In this document: positions 38,646-51,227 of the stretch, piece by piece
How positions within the stretch are numbered: the first letter of the stretch is position 1
Layout of the letters: the number at the start of each line of letters is the position of its first letter
DNA from: Begonia masoniana
Lineage: Eukaryota > Streptophyta > Magnoliopsida > Cucurbitales > Begoniaceae
Length of the DNA stretch: 64,000 nt
Reading direction: 5' to 3'
Assembly: GCA_022432975.1 (NCBI GenBank)
Contig: CM039503.1
Coordinates: forward strand, 53,194,466 to 53,258,465
Program-made: the position numbers and the translations under genes
Notes under the pieces: model-generated
Seen by the model: only the letters and a program-made list of their open reading frames with translations
What the model was told of the DNA's origin: nothing
Database searches by the model: none

Positions 38646-40035
38646 TGTGATGACCCGAATGTGCACGTATGAGTACGACTGCGGGGCAAACCTTGGGTTA
38701 CGGGGCAAACCTCGGGACCTAAGCCGAGTGTAGGCGAATCCCGGACTCGAGTATAGGCGAATCCCGGGTCGTAAAAAGGGGGTCGTCACAATCCCACATC
38801 GCTTGAGGAAGTATATGGAAATGAAACATATGTAAAGAGACTCTCCCAACATAGCAAGACGCGTTTTTGAGCACGATTGACAACGGATTCCATAAGAACT
38901 CCGAGTTAAAAAGTGGCTGCGGCAAGAGCAATTCCAGGTTGGGTGACATCCGGGAAGTTCTCGCCAAACAAAGCCGTGAGGGGAGGATATGGGCTATGGC
39001 CCAATCCCCAGATTGCGGAACCCAGATCTTGAGGTGAATAAGGTGGTGACAAGGTATCAAAGCCTTTGGGGGTTTTAAAAAACCCAAACGGAAAGTGGGA
39101 CCAACGAGGGACGTGGGGTCCCCCGAGGGGGGGTGAGTGTGATGACCCGAATGTGCACGTATGAGTACGACTGCGGGGCAAACCTTGGGTTACGGGGCAA
39201 ACCTCGGGACCTAAGCCGAGTGTAGGCGAATCCCGGACTCGAGTATAGGCGAATCCCGGGTCGTAAAAAGGGGGTCGTCACAATCCACATCGCTTGAGGA
39301 AGTATATGGAAATGAAACATATGTAAAGAGACTCTCCCAACATAGCAAGACGCGTTTTTGAGCACGATTGACAACGGATTTCCATAAGAACTCCGAGTTA
39401 AAAAGTGGCTGCGGCAAGAGCAATTCCAGGTTGGGTGACATTCCGGGAAGTTCTCGCCAAACAAAGCCGTGAGGGGAGGATATGGGCTATGGCCCAATCC
39501 CCAGATTGCGGAACCCAGATCTTGAGGTGAATAAGGTGGTGACAAGGTATCAAAGCCTTTGGGGGTTTTAAAAAACCCAAACGGAAAGTGGGACCAACGA
39601 GGGACGTGGGGTCCCCCGAGGGGGGGTGATTGTGATGACCCGAATGTGCACGTATGAGTACGACTGCGGGGCAAACATTGGGTTACGGGGCAAACCTCGG
39701 GACCTAAGCCGAGTGTAGGCGAATCCCGGACTCGAGTATAGGCGAATCCCGGGTCGTAAAAAGGGGGTCGTCACAATCCACATCGCTTGAGGAAGTATAT
39801 GGAAATGAAACATATGTAAAGAGACTCTCCCAACATAGCAAGACGCGTTTTTGAGACGATGCAAACAGATCCATTCAAGAACTCAGAAATTAAAAAGGCT
39901 TCGGCGAGAGCAATTCCAGGTTGGGTGACCTTCGGGAATGTCTCGCAAACCAAGACGGTGGGGGAGGATATTGGGCTGTGGCCCAATCCTCAGAGCGGAC
40001 AATATCTTGCTGGGAATAAGGGTCGTTACAGTTTC

Positions 40036-42205
40036 ATTCTCTGTAATGTACGTGTAAGTGTTCTGTTTTCCAACACAATCAATATAGAAAAATCATTATT
40101 CAAACTTCTTCTCTTTCTCTCTTTGCCGCTGTCTTCTATCTTCTTCTTCCTTTTCCTTTACTGTTGCTTCTGCTTCTTCCAGATTTCAACTTATTTTTAT
40201 TAGTGCTTCTTTGAGGTTTGCTTATAGTCTTTTCAAGTTCATTTTTCATCATTTCCTTCTCTGTAATGTACATCTAAGTGTTCTGTTTTCCAACACAATA
40301 AATACAGAAAAATCAATATTCAAACTTATTCTCTGTCTCTTTCTGCTGCCCTCTTCTATCTTCTTCTTCCTTCTCCTTTACTGTAGCTTCTGCTTCTTCC
40401 AGATTTCAACTTTTTTTTATTAGTGCTTCTTTCAGGTTTGGTTAGTGTCTTGTCAATTTCATTTTTCATCATTTTCTTCTTTGTAATATACGTGTAAGTG
40501 TTCTGTTTTCCAACACAATTAATACAGAAAAATTATTATTCAAACTTCTTCTCTTTCTCTCTCTGCTGCCCTCTTCTATCTTCTTCTTCCTTCTCATTTC
40601 ATGTAGCTTCTTCTTTTTCCAGATTTCAACTTATTTTGATTAGTGCTTCTTTCAAGTTTGGTTAGTGTCTTGTCAATTTCATTTTTCATCGTTTCCTTCT
40701 CTGTAATGTACGTGTAAGTGTTCTGTTTTCTAACAGAATCAATACAAAAAAATCATTATTCAAACTTCTTCTCTTTCTCTCTCTGCCGCCCTCTTTTATC
40801 TTATTCTTCCCTCTCCTTTACTGTAGCTTCTGCTTCTTCTATATTTCAACTTATTTTGATTAGTGCTTCTTTCAGGTTTGGTTAGTGTCTTGTTAATTTC
40901 ATTTTTCATCATTTCCTTCTTTGTAATTAAGTGTGTGTGTTCTGTTTTCCAACACAATCAATACAGAAAAATCATTATTCAAACTTCTTTTTTTTTCTCT
41001 CTCTGCCGCCCTCTCTATCTTATTCTTCCTTCTCCTTTACTGTACTTCTTCTTCTTCTTCCAGATTTCAACTTATTTTGATTAGTGCTTCTTTCAGGTTT
41101 GGTTAGTGTCTTGTTAATTTCATTTTTCATCATTTCCTTCTTTGTAATGTAAGTGTGTGTGTTCTGTTTTCCAACACAATCAATACAGAAAAATCATTAT
41201 TCAAACTTCTTTTTTTTTCTCTCTCTGCCGCCCTCTTCTATCTTATTCTTCCTTCTCCTTTACTGTAGCTTCTTCTTCTTCTTCCAGATTTTAACTTATT
41301 TTGATTAGTGTTTCTTTCAGGTTTGGTTAGTGTCTTGTCAATTTCATTTTTCATCGTTTCCTTCTCTATAATGTACATGTAAGTGTTCTCTTTTCCAACA
41401 CAATCAATACAGAAAAATCATTATTCAAACTTCTTCTTTTTCTCTCTCTGCCGCCATCTTCTATCTTCTTCCTCCTTTTGCTTTACTGTAGCTTCTGCTT
41501 CTTCCAGATTTCAACATATTTTAATTAGTACTTCTTTCAGGTTTGGTTAGTGTCTTGTCAATTTCATTTTTCATCGTTACCTTCTCTGTAATGTACATGT
41601 AAATGTTCTGTTTTAAGACATAATTAATACAGAAAAATCATTTTTCAAACTTCTTCTCTTTCTCTCTCTGCGGCCCTTTTCTATCTTATTCTTCCTTATC
41701 CTTTAATGTAGCTTCTTCTTCTTCCAGATTTCAACTTATTTTGATTAGTGCTTCTTTCAGGTTTGGTTAGTGTCTTGTCAATTTCCTTTTTCATCGTTTC
41801 CTTCTCTGTAATGTATGTGTAAGTGTTCTGTTTTCCAACAGAATCAATACAGAAAAATCATTATTCAAACTTCTTCTCTTTCTCTCTCTGCCGCTCTCTT
41901 CTATCTTCTTCTTCCTTCTCCTTTAATGTAGCTTATGCTTCTTCCAGATTTCAATTTTTTTTTATTAGTGCTTCTTTCAGGTTTGGTTAGTGTCTTGTCA
42001 ATTTCATTTTTCATCGTTTCATTCTCTGTAATGTACATGTAAGTGTTCTTTTTTCTAACAGAATCAATACAGAAAAATCATTATTCAAACTTCTTCTCTT
42101 TGTTTTCCAATAGAATCAATACAGAAAAATCATTATTCAAACTTCTTCTCTTTCTCTCTCTTCCGCCCTCTTCTATCTTATTCTTCCTTCTCCTTTACTG
42201 TAGCA
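40036..42205 (+). repeat. ~220-bp tandem array, segment 4 (about 9-10 units)
   Basis: Units recur at about 40214, 40434, 40654, 40874, 41096, 41319, 41539, 41759 and 41978. A truncated unit is at about 42088, and the array ends at 'ctttactgtag'. Beyond it the sequence is again collinear with intron 2 of copy B (compare about 42208 with 57600), so the whole array sits within that one intron. Confidence 0.95.
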
Positions 42206-45200
42206 GCTTAATATGTTCATGATCGTCAAAAATCTAACGTCTTCAAAAGTTTTTCATTTTTTTGATCGAAGGTCTAAATAGTTAGTCATAATTATATAAA
42301 ATATAAGTTCAGACGTTAAGCTAATTCAATTCAAAGCTCATTTATGAGATAAGATTTTAAGCTCATGTAATGGGCTTGGACGTGGCTGTAGATATCCAGT
42401 TAGAAATTTGTATAATGTAGGTGAAAATTAAGCTAACCAGCTTATCTTGTTCTTTATGATCGCTAAAAGGGAAAATTTACTTTTACAGAAATCTCTTGAC
42501 ATTATACTATATAATGAATTATGTTTTTATTTTTCTGTGCTTACAGTCACTAGTGAAGGGTTTGGAGAAGTCTGCTGAAAATTCAGAGGGTGATTCTGAT
42601 CACTCAGATGTCGTTGCAAATCAGGCACTGATCAAATATAATGCAATAGAATACTACAAAGATTATATGCAGTTCCTTTCATGATTAAATTTCTTTTAGT
42701 TTTTGCACGGGTCAGTCGCTTAGCCATGGGGGTTTGGCATATAGGATATAATCCTCAAATTAATGTTCTTAATGGAAATTCTGGACAAAGTGGTATTTTC
42801 AATCATTTTTAATCTTAAATTTACATTGACGTCGATAAGATTTTGTCAACTTGTACAATCTTTGTAATAAAAATCGTCTGATTTTCTAAAATTGATTATT
42901 TTATATAATTAATCTCATGTAATATGATATTCTTCATAATTCCAGCCGTTACATTGGGTGTTGTCCGTTGCGGATACATCTGGTGGAAGGTACATTGAGA
43001 CTGAAAAGGACTTAATATGATGGAATTGAAAAGTTAAATGTTTTCTACTTCTAACATTTTTATCTAGTTTTTTAAATTTTTTATCTTACTACTTTTAAAG
43101 TGTTTTGGCAAAGTCTATAGTTTTTAATATGTTTAGAAATTTTATTTTCTGTTCAAATTTTTGTTCTACTAGAAGGACAAATGTTCATTTTATAAAATTA
43201 AGCACTTATTTTTTTGTGTTCAATTCCATATGAAAGATGTAAGTATAATTTTATTATATCATCAATTCTTCTCATTGGGAGGCAACAACGTGGCATCTTG
43301 CAACGGATTGAGAACTTAGATGATAAGATGTTGAAGCAAAATAAACTATCAAGATTATTTAAAAATGATGTATGTCATTTAATGTAGATACAACTGAATG
43401 TTGCATACATGACTCGATCTTGTGATTTGTAAAATAGGTTGTTAGAGTTCAAAGATCTCTTTCTAATATTCACGTTGTTTTGCATCAATTGCTAACCATG
43501 ATATCTGGTTTGGTAAGTTTTGCTCGATGAAATTTTTCAAAACTTATTGTCACGACCCGGAAGGGGGCCTAATAGAAAAATCAGGCTAAACGTCGTCTAA
43601 CCTAAGGTTTTGTTTGGAAGTTTTTAACACTGATCTAGGACCTCCTCGCAGTAACAAATATGAAAATACAAACGATAGTATGAATACAAGTCAAATTAAA
43701 ATAATTACATGCCAAATTATGGTACAATCCCGAATATGTTCTTACATATTACAAAGTAGAAGAAATAAAAATGAGTGACTCAAGGAAAATCCAGCACAGA
43801 TCGGGTTCACTTCTTGTTCCTCCTTCCTTTACCTGTATAGGGGGAGTCGTTGGGGTGAGTGACAAACTCAGTATGAGATGTTATACATACCACTCTCAAA
43901 ATATGCATGTCCGCTTAAAATTCAATGAACATTTTAAAAACCAAAACCGATTTCAATATTATTAATTTCTTTTCTCATTTTAAATCGATTGATGGGATAA
44001 CTTTATAAAATAAAATAGCTATAGTAAAAATACGTCCGCATCAATTATATTAATGTACATAGTCAGTTATACAGTGAAAAGGGAGGTCACTTAAGGATCC
44101 TCCAAACCACACCAATGCAGAAAGACCGCGATAACACTAGGCAGGGCCTCATAGGGAGAAGAGAAAAGGTCAACCAGCAGGAGGGATAACCACTCAACCT
44201 TGGGCAAAGGGGACCAAGCAGTTGATTTATCATACCAGGGGTATCAACAAACAGACATTGGGCAGGTCGGATAACAGGGCTAGCATAGCTCATGGCCCAT
44301 TCTGCCATTCGCAGGGCGTGCCGCACATTCCTCTATTAGCGGGGAGTACCGCACATTTCTCTTATTATAAGGGAGAGTACTCTATCCAAACAAGTGTGGG
44401 GAGTACCACAACAACCTTCAAACACGAGTGCAACTAGGGAAAACCCCTTGATATTCTCAGTGTAAGAGCCCAGCTAAGAGTGTCAGACGGTTATCTCCAG
44501 TATCGTTCCAAATGGCACAGCAAAAAAAATCAATGCATGAACAAAACCAAATGCATGAATAAAACTCATCTGCATGCCATTATAATAAATCTCAATGCAA
44601 GTCTCAAATCGAGCTCGTCGGCTAGGACGAGTAAAATATGGCATTTAAACTTTACTAGGCAGTATTGTAACACCCGGTTTCATTGAATCAATTTACTTAA
44701 TCAACTTGTAGTGAATGTTTTATGGATGAAATTGGGAGAATTAGTGATTAGGTTAATGAGTGACTAAGTAAGGGCATAATGGTAAATAGATATATATAGT
44801 GGATAACCTATTTAAGGAAAGAGGTTTTGTGATTAATGCACTGTAGCCGCCACTATTTTCTATACTTCCTCTCTCGGTATTCAGCTCAAGCTCAGCAGCG
44901 CTCTCCAGGCGATTCTCTCTCCGATTTTTCTCCAAATTAGGTGAGTCTACTTCGATTTCGTATTACATTGTAACTAGTGAGGGTAGAGAGGAGTATAGAT
45001 GTGAGCTTCGATGAATGCTGTAGGTGAGAGTTAGTTTTGGTTTTGTGAGGAATCGAGAATGCACTATGTATAAAGCTTCCAAACTAGATTCCTTAGGCTT
45101 CTGGATAGTTTAGAATGAGGTTTAATAAAAATCTAATCAAATACTCTGTCTATGGTTTAGGTTTGTGCAAACACCAGAGGTAGACTTCAACCAAATATTT

Positions 45201-45377
45201 ATCCAAGAGACCAGGTAAGTAGAGTATGTGTGTGTCTTCGGGCCTACATCACAAAACAGTAGGGTTTATGTGTGTTTATGAATGTTTTACAGCATGTCAT
45301 GCATCATGTTTTATCGAATGAGAACGAAAATGAATTTACATGTAAAGGCACTGTAAGACATGAATAGATTGTAATAG

Positions 45378-45675
45378 ACCAAACTATTAAGGGAACTAAT
45401 CCGCCCCTTAACTTATGAAGAGAATTTGTAACTTTGGAAAAATTGATCCGCTTCCCAAGTGGAATATAGGATCAGACCAAACTATTAAGGGAACTAATAT
45501 GCCCCTTAACTTATGAAGATGATTTATAACTTTGGAAAAATTGATCCGCTTCCTAAGTGGAATATAGGATCAGACCAAACTATTAAGGGAACTAATCCTC
45601 CCCTTAACTTATGAAGAGGATTTATAACTTTTGGAAAAATTGATTCACTTCCCAAGTGGAATATAGGATCATATC
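45378..45675 (+). repeat. ~98-bp tandem repeat, three units, in the LTR
   Basis: Three near-identical units contain 'ccaaactattaagggaact', 'ccccttaacttatgaaga' and 'ttgatccgcttcc'. The inverted LTR at 35996-38104 has a two-unit counterpart at 37200-37410. Confidence 0.9.
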
Positions 45676-46139
45676 AGTGAAAAAGAACGTGAATGCAGCT
45701 GAGATATGAAAGTAGAAACTGCATAATTAGGATTTATGTTTCAGCACATCATTCCGTTATTACTCTACTTATTTAGCATTAGGCTAATAGATGAGTTTTG
45801 TGATGTAGGTGAAGAAGCCTCAGAAGGTGCGTTCTCTGAACATGTTGAGGATTAGGCTGGTTGGGGGAGCACATTCATGCCTCGATTTGGAGCTCTGATG
45901 GGGCGGTTTAACTATTGTCTGTATGTGAAGTCTTAACTGTCAGGTGTTTTTACTGAGGATTTTTCTTGATTATGAAGACATGTTTTGGTTTAGTTACAGA
46001 TTACTATTTTGAGGTTCTTCGGATAATGATACAATATTGGTTTTAAATTGTGATTTTGCTGGATTCTTAATTAAAATATTTTGAGGTTTTGGATGATTAG
46101 TGCTATTTCTTAGGGACAGGTTTGAATGTTTTCAGTCAA

Positions 46140-46385
46140 ATTTACAAGTTCTTCGATCGGTGGATGTCGAGTATTTTGTCTATCGGTAGATGATGTCTAT
46201 CGGTAGATGTTGAGTGTATTATCTATCAGTAAATGTTGTCTATTGGTAGAAGTTGAGTGTTACTATTCACCGGTAGATGTTGGCTATCGGTGGATGTCGA
46301 GTGTATTTGTCTATCGGAAGATGTGAGTAATAGTTTTGTCGTTTTGTGATCAGCAGATGTAAGCGGAAGATGTGGGAAATAGATG
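46140..46385 (+). repeat. ~30-45 bp 'ctatcggtagatgttgagtg' repeats
   Basis: Five to six diverged units in tandem near the junction with the Cassandra part. They correspond to the 'catctgccgat' repeats of the related solo LTR. Confidence 0.75.
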
Positions 46386-48339
46386 TGCAAAATAGACGTG
46401 CACGTATGAGTACAACTGCGGGGCAAACCTCGAGACCTAAGCCGAGTGTAGGTGAATCCCGGACTCGAGTATAGGCGAATCCCGGGTCATAAAAAGAGGG
46501 TTGTCACAATCCCACATCGCTTAGGCAAGTATGTGGAAATGAAACATATGTAAAGAAACCCTCCTAGCATAGCAAGACGCGTTTTGGAGCACAATTGAGA
46601 CGGATTCCATAAGAACTCCGAAGTTAAAAGTGCTTTGGCGAGAGCAATTCCAGGTTGGGTGACCTTCTGGGAAGTTCTCGCCAAACAAAGCTGTGAGGGG
46701 AGGATATTGGGCTGCGGCCCAATCCCCAGAGCGGACTATATCTTGCTGGAAAAAGGGGTCGTTACAAGTATAAATCAGGCAAAACGTGCACACGCCTAAA
46801 TAATGTAGAATGCACAAAGTAGTAAAAATATCGACGTCAATACTAGTGGTATCCCACCAAAAGAAATATATGTGCTTGCTAGGCTAGGTATAACGTAATA
46901 AGTATAATAACTCATACCTCTGTGGCGAGTCCTCCTATCCTCGGCAAACCGTGGCTCCTCGGGAATTGCTCCGAACTCAACGAAATCTTCTGAATCTGAG
47001 AGTCAAAACAAGGAAGGAACCTCGTTAAGATCTATAAACGATATAAATTGCGAATCGGGGCGAAAAAGAGCCCAAACGGTTTGAGTTGACTTTTTGGATC
47101 AAAAGTCAACTATCAAAGTCAACGGTGGCGGTTGACATTTGGTCAAGGTCAATGGTCAACGCTGATAGTTGACTTGATTTAATTTATTTCTCTTTTCCTT
47201 TTCTTTTTCGGGTTGGGTCAGACTGAACTGATCAGACCAACCCAGTCCGACCCAGCTGGGCTCGGGTCGGACTCGACCTGAAATGGCTGGGCCTGACTCA
47301 GGCCAGGCCAAACTTGCCCATGGGCTGAGCCACTTGGCTCAGCTGGGTTCGGGTCGGACCCAGTCCAGGCCCAACTCGGCTATGGGCCGAGTTTACTCAG
47401 CCCAGGACCGAGTTGACTCGACGGCCGATGGCCGAGTGTTTTAGGTCGAAAAACACAATTTTCCGAACCTTTTTTTGCCAAAATTCGTTTCTAACGTGCT
47501 CTTTACCTCTTTTCAGGTCGAACCCTACCAAAACACAAAGAAAAACGGCCCCAAATTTCAGATCTACGAAAACTCAAAAACTCGAAACTTCTCGAGCAAA
47601 AATCGAGAGTTTGAGAGGTTATCTTCAAAAACTTCCTTCCCCAACGCTGATCTACTATTCGAGCCGAACCTTTTGACACCAAGATCAGGTCGATTGGTGT
47701 TCGTTTTCACGCATCAGTTTCTTCTCTCTCGCTCGGGTTATCTCTCTCTCTCCTCTGTTAATTTCTGAAGAAAAACGATAAGGTTGAACACCTTATTGTT
47801 TTAATTTATTTTATATTAAATCATTTAATTTATATTAAATTCATTTAATAGTTTTTGGTTTTTCGATTTAAATTCTTCCCAAATAATTTCCTTCGATAAA
47901 AATCGACGTTCTTCTCTCGTGAATTTAATTTACGTATAATGCTCAAACGTCAACTTAAAAATTTAATTTATTTCATTTAATTTTCTGTACGGGCCATGAG
48001 TGGAAGGAATACAATTCTTGGTTCTATTTTATCACTTGTAGTATGTTGTTACTTGGGTTCTGAAGTAAATACTAATGTTAAATGTTGGTCTACTGAAATT
48101 GTGTAACTCGGTCGGTGAAAAGAAAGAAAAAATGCCTGAAATTTTTTTCTTTAATCCTTGTTAACTTGTATTTGGAGCCTACATAGTTTAATTCATTAAT
48201 ATATGTTACAATATGATTATCTGGTTACCTGATGTGATTGGACAACTGAAGGCAAAATATAAAATTGTGATGTTCAATCATTTAACTGATTTTTTTTTCC
48301 TGTTACTAGTTAACAAGTTTGTCTTCAAATTATTTGATA

Positions 48340-48560
48340 TCTTCTAGGGAGTGAACGTAGGGAGCAGAATAGAGGGAAGAAACAGCGAGGGAGCAAAACA
48401 TTTGAAATTTGAATTGAAATTCAATAAGTAATCAAATATTTTTCAATAACATCAAATTAGGAAATATACTTGGTTTTGTGGAGAGGAAGGGCATAATGTA
48501 AGGACATGTCCTGATCAGAAAGATGAATTACTTACAGATCAATTAACTAATCGATGAACT
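48340..48560 (+). pseudogene. Zinc-knuckle exon remnant
   Basis: One frame at about 48465-48557 reads an intact CCHC knuckle, FCGEEGHNVRTCP, followed by a short acidic tail (DQKDELLTDQLTNR) and a stop. It is closely similar to the 3' end of the zinc-knuckle gene at 53455-54185, where this knuckle is damaged. It lies just after the last remnant of DUF1664 copy A. Upstream exons are not recognisable here. Confidence 0.65.
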
Positions 48561-48639
48561 ATAAAATTTTTTGTATGAAATGCTTTTCAAAAAAAATGTG
48601 TTGAAGAGTTCTCCAGCTTCTTCTTTATGGCAATGAGTT

Positions 48640-48950
48640 AATTAGTAATCATGATGGTTTATATGATCATGCACCTAAGCAGACAAATTAATATTATGCA
48701 TTGTAATATATGACATGAATTATAGGTCGTGTAAGTTGGTTAGAAAATATTACGGGTTATTAGTTCATTTTTCTTTTGACGTCAATTTTTTTTTTAATTC
48801 TAGACTCTAAACTTATCTTTTGTCATGACAATTACACGATACTCATTAATCAATGTGTTGATCAAGATAAATTATAAATATTTAAATTAAATTATCAACA
48901 ACATTAAATGTTGTCTCTGTACTTATGATCTTCGTTGAAGCTTATATTCA
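48640..48950 (+). repeat. Locally repeated ~300-bp AT-rich segment (copy 1)
   Basis: Shares 'aagttggttagaaaatatta', 'atttttcttttgac' and 'aagataaattataaat' blocks with about 50130-50420, 54260-54640 and 59990-60400. Each copy follows the stop codon of either the zinc-knuckle or the DUF1664 sequences, so it marks duplication of a common downstream region. From 48950 to 49400 I see nothing further. Confidence 0.65.
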
Positions 48951-49412
48951 AATTTCCGAATTCGGTTTCATGTTTGTTGTTTATCTCTAATTGAAAATTA
49001 TCTGCTGGTAGGGGGGAGAGCTCTTATCTCGATCTTAAGTTAAATTAGAACTTAAACTAGAGCAGAGTTAATATTTCTTATTAGTTGTGGATTGTAATAG
49101 AAACTTCAAGCTGTTTTTCTTTGTCGGACGATGCTTAGAATCAAAACTTAAGTTGTGGCTGTTGTTTTTCTCTTCATTCTCTAAGTTGGCGAATTCTGCG
49201 AAAGAACGGTGCAAATATGAATAGTTTATTTGTATAAATAAAGAAATGGCTCCTGGCATAATTGAGAAATTGATTGATTAGTCAAGAGTGTTTCACGTAT
49301 TAGAAGTATAATCTTTTTAACAAAGAACACTATGAGCGTGCTTCACTTGCTGTGCTAATCATTTTCTACTTAATATTGTATACATGAGACGATCTTGTGA
49401 CTTATAAAACAG

Positions 49413-50042
49413 TTTGTTGGAGTTCAAAAATCTTTTTCTGATGTTGACTTTGATTTGAGTCAATTGCAAAACATAGTATCTAGTTTGGTAAGTTTTGCTA
49501 AATGAAATTTTTCAAAACCTATTTTAATTTTCTTTTATAAATTTGTGGGTTTCAAGAATAAGTAAAAACATATTTGCCAGTGTTTAAGCTTTATTGTACA
49601 TATATTTTATTTTACAATTAGATTTGAGTATATTATTTTGTACTTTCTCTTATTTATAATTAAACATAAATCTTTATTCTTTTTTTCTTTTATTTTAGGG
49701 TGGGAAAACATTTTCTCTGGAATAAAAGCAGGTGAAAAACTTTCTAAAACATATTATTTTTATTAGTATTTGACCAATTTGATTTAACAAGTGAGAAAAT
49801 AAAAGTTGGAATTGGGAAGTACAAAACGTTACCCCACTAAAAGAGCGCATTCCATAATGTAGTTTAAAGAATACATTTCTCTGTTCTATTTGATCACATG
49901 TGGTATGTTGTTAGTTGGCTCTTGAAGTAAATACCAATGTAATCATTTTTTGATAGGAACTTGCAAATGTTGATATACTGTACTTGAGTAATTAAGAAAA
50001 GGAAAATGCCTGAAGTTTTAAAAGTTGGACAAGGCAAAATAT
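49413..50042 (+). pseudogene. DUF1664 gene copy C, last three exons only
   Basis: The exons correspond to copy B exons 7, 8 and 9: 49413-49487 (FVGVQKSFSDVDFDLSQLQN-type reading), 49699-49731 and 49957-50042 (ELANVDILYLSN then a stop). Introns align along their length, including 'taccccactaaaa' and 'gcgcattcca'. Exon 9 has a premature TAA after 12 codons. The upstream exons are absent. It is part of a segment duplicated from about 49370-50690 to 59170-60660. Confidence 0.85.
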
Positions 50043-50479
50043 AACTGATTTTGTTATTTTGTTATTTGTTGACATATACATAAAGTTTTTCACCTAAAGT
50101 TTATCTAAAGTTTCTGATTTTGTTATTCTGTAATTGATGACATGACATAAATTATAGCTCGTGCAAGTTGGTTAGAAAATATTACGATTTTGTGATTTAT
50201 TTTTCTTTTGACTTTAATTTTTTTAACTCTAAATTTAAATTTATCTTCTACCATGATAATTACGTGTTACTCATTATTCGACTTGTCAATTAAGATGAAT
50301 CATAAATAGTTAAATCAAATTATCAATTGCATCAATAAATGATTATCACATCACAAGTAAAATTACAGTATAAAATTAATAGGTAAATCTAATATTACTT
50401 TTTACTTAATTATGCTAGTTTATTATATAATAACTAGTCTAATATTTATTAATTTTTTATTTTAGTAAATTCAATGATC

Positions 50480-51010
<531 letters not shown>

Positions 51011-51227
51011 ATTTACTCATTTAATTTAAATATTAGTTATGTTAAAATATATAAAATTGAATGTATTAATACAAAATTATTTAAAACTATCCAATAAAAA
51101 ATATCACATAAATATCATTAAAAATATTTTGACATATAAAAAGAAATTAGCATTTGAAAAAAATTTACAAATTAGAAAAAAATTACTTCAAATTACAAAA
51201 GAAATTCAATAAAAAGAATCTCTAGTT

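Larger units (their letters stand above)
38180..40030 (+). mobile_element. Cassandra-type TRIM concatemer (4 LTRs, 3 internal domains)
   Basis: Four LTRs of about 400 bp lie head to tail: 38180-38583, 38646-39051, 39138-39544 and 39631-40030. They are separated by internal segments of 62, 86 and 86 bp. Each LTR starts TGTGATGACC and ends TTACA or TGACA. Each carries a 5S rRNA-like block with AAGAACTCCGA, GTTAAAAGTG and GGTTGGGTGAC. The internal segments begin with a Met-tRNA primer site (ATGGTATCAAGC or AGGTATCAAAGCC) and end purine/G-rich. The whole is flanked by GTTTC at 38175-38179 and 40031-40035. Cassandra is the known 5S-bearing non-coding TRIM family; one insertion followed by unequal recombination explains the array. 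Confidence 0.92.
44666..46766 (+). mobile_element. Hybrid insertion: gypsy-type LTR joined to a Cassandra LTR
   Basis: The left end is TGTAACACCCGG, the LTR family of the solo element at 35996-38104, and runs to about 46390. From about 46395 it is a Cassandra LTR lacking only its first ~15 bases, with the 5S-like block, ending GTCGTTACA at 46766. Both outer ends are flanked by the same 5-bp AGTAT (44661-44665 and 46767-46771). A shared duplication suggests that the two LTR pieces were inserted as one unit or were joined by a later internal deletion between neighbouring elements. Confidence 0.75.
43549..48000 (-). mobile_element. Truncated gypsy-type LTR, split by a later insertion
   Basis: On the minus strand the LTR ends CCGGGTCGTGACA at 43549. 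Its other part is 46772 to about 48000, because 44666-46766 is a separate insertion. The two parts sum to about 2.3 kb. The 5' boundary is not a clean TG end: at about 48000 the sequence changes directly into the last intron of DUF1664 copy A, with about 500 bp of that gene missing, so insertion was followed by deletion. A GC-rich stretch with recurring 'gggtcggac', 'cagctgggctcggg' and 'ggccgagt' lies at 47200-47430. Confidence 0.7.
26722..48150 (+). pseudogene. DUF1664 gene copy A, interrupted by an array and TEs
   Basis: Exon remnants align one for one with copy B (57117-59918): exon 1 26722-26782, exon 2 26852-26913 (GLAGAMLSENIK), exon 3 42547-42792 (SLVKGLEKSAENSEGDSDHS, then a stop at 42682), exon 4 about 42919-42989 with its acceptor AG changed to AT, exon 6 43282-43369, exon 7 43438-43512, and an exon 9 remnant about 48085-48150. 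Exon 5 is deleted and exon 8 is not seen. Exon 6 keeps a segment (KLSRLFKND) that copy B lacks. Intron 2 is about 15.6 kb, made of a ~220-bp tandem array and insertions; the intron after exon 7 holds a truncated LTR. Sequence homology to copy B begins upstream at about 26541, so the promoter side was duplicated too. Confidence 0.85.

Noticed and set aside
38253..39986. Several minus-strand frames of 60-199 codons
   Set aside because: They lie across the Cassandra LTRs, repeat with the LTR units, and match no protein family.
27022..42205. CRISPR-like array of repeats
   Set aside because: Units are ~220 bp and contiguous without unique spacers, in a plant nuclear intron; a tandem satellite, not CRISPR.
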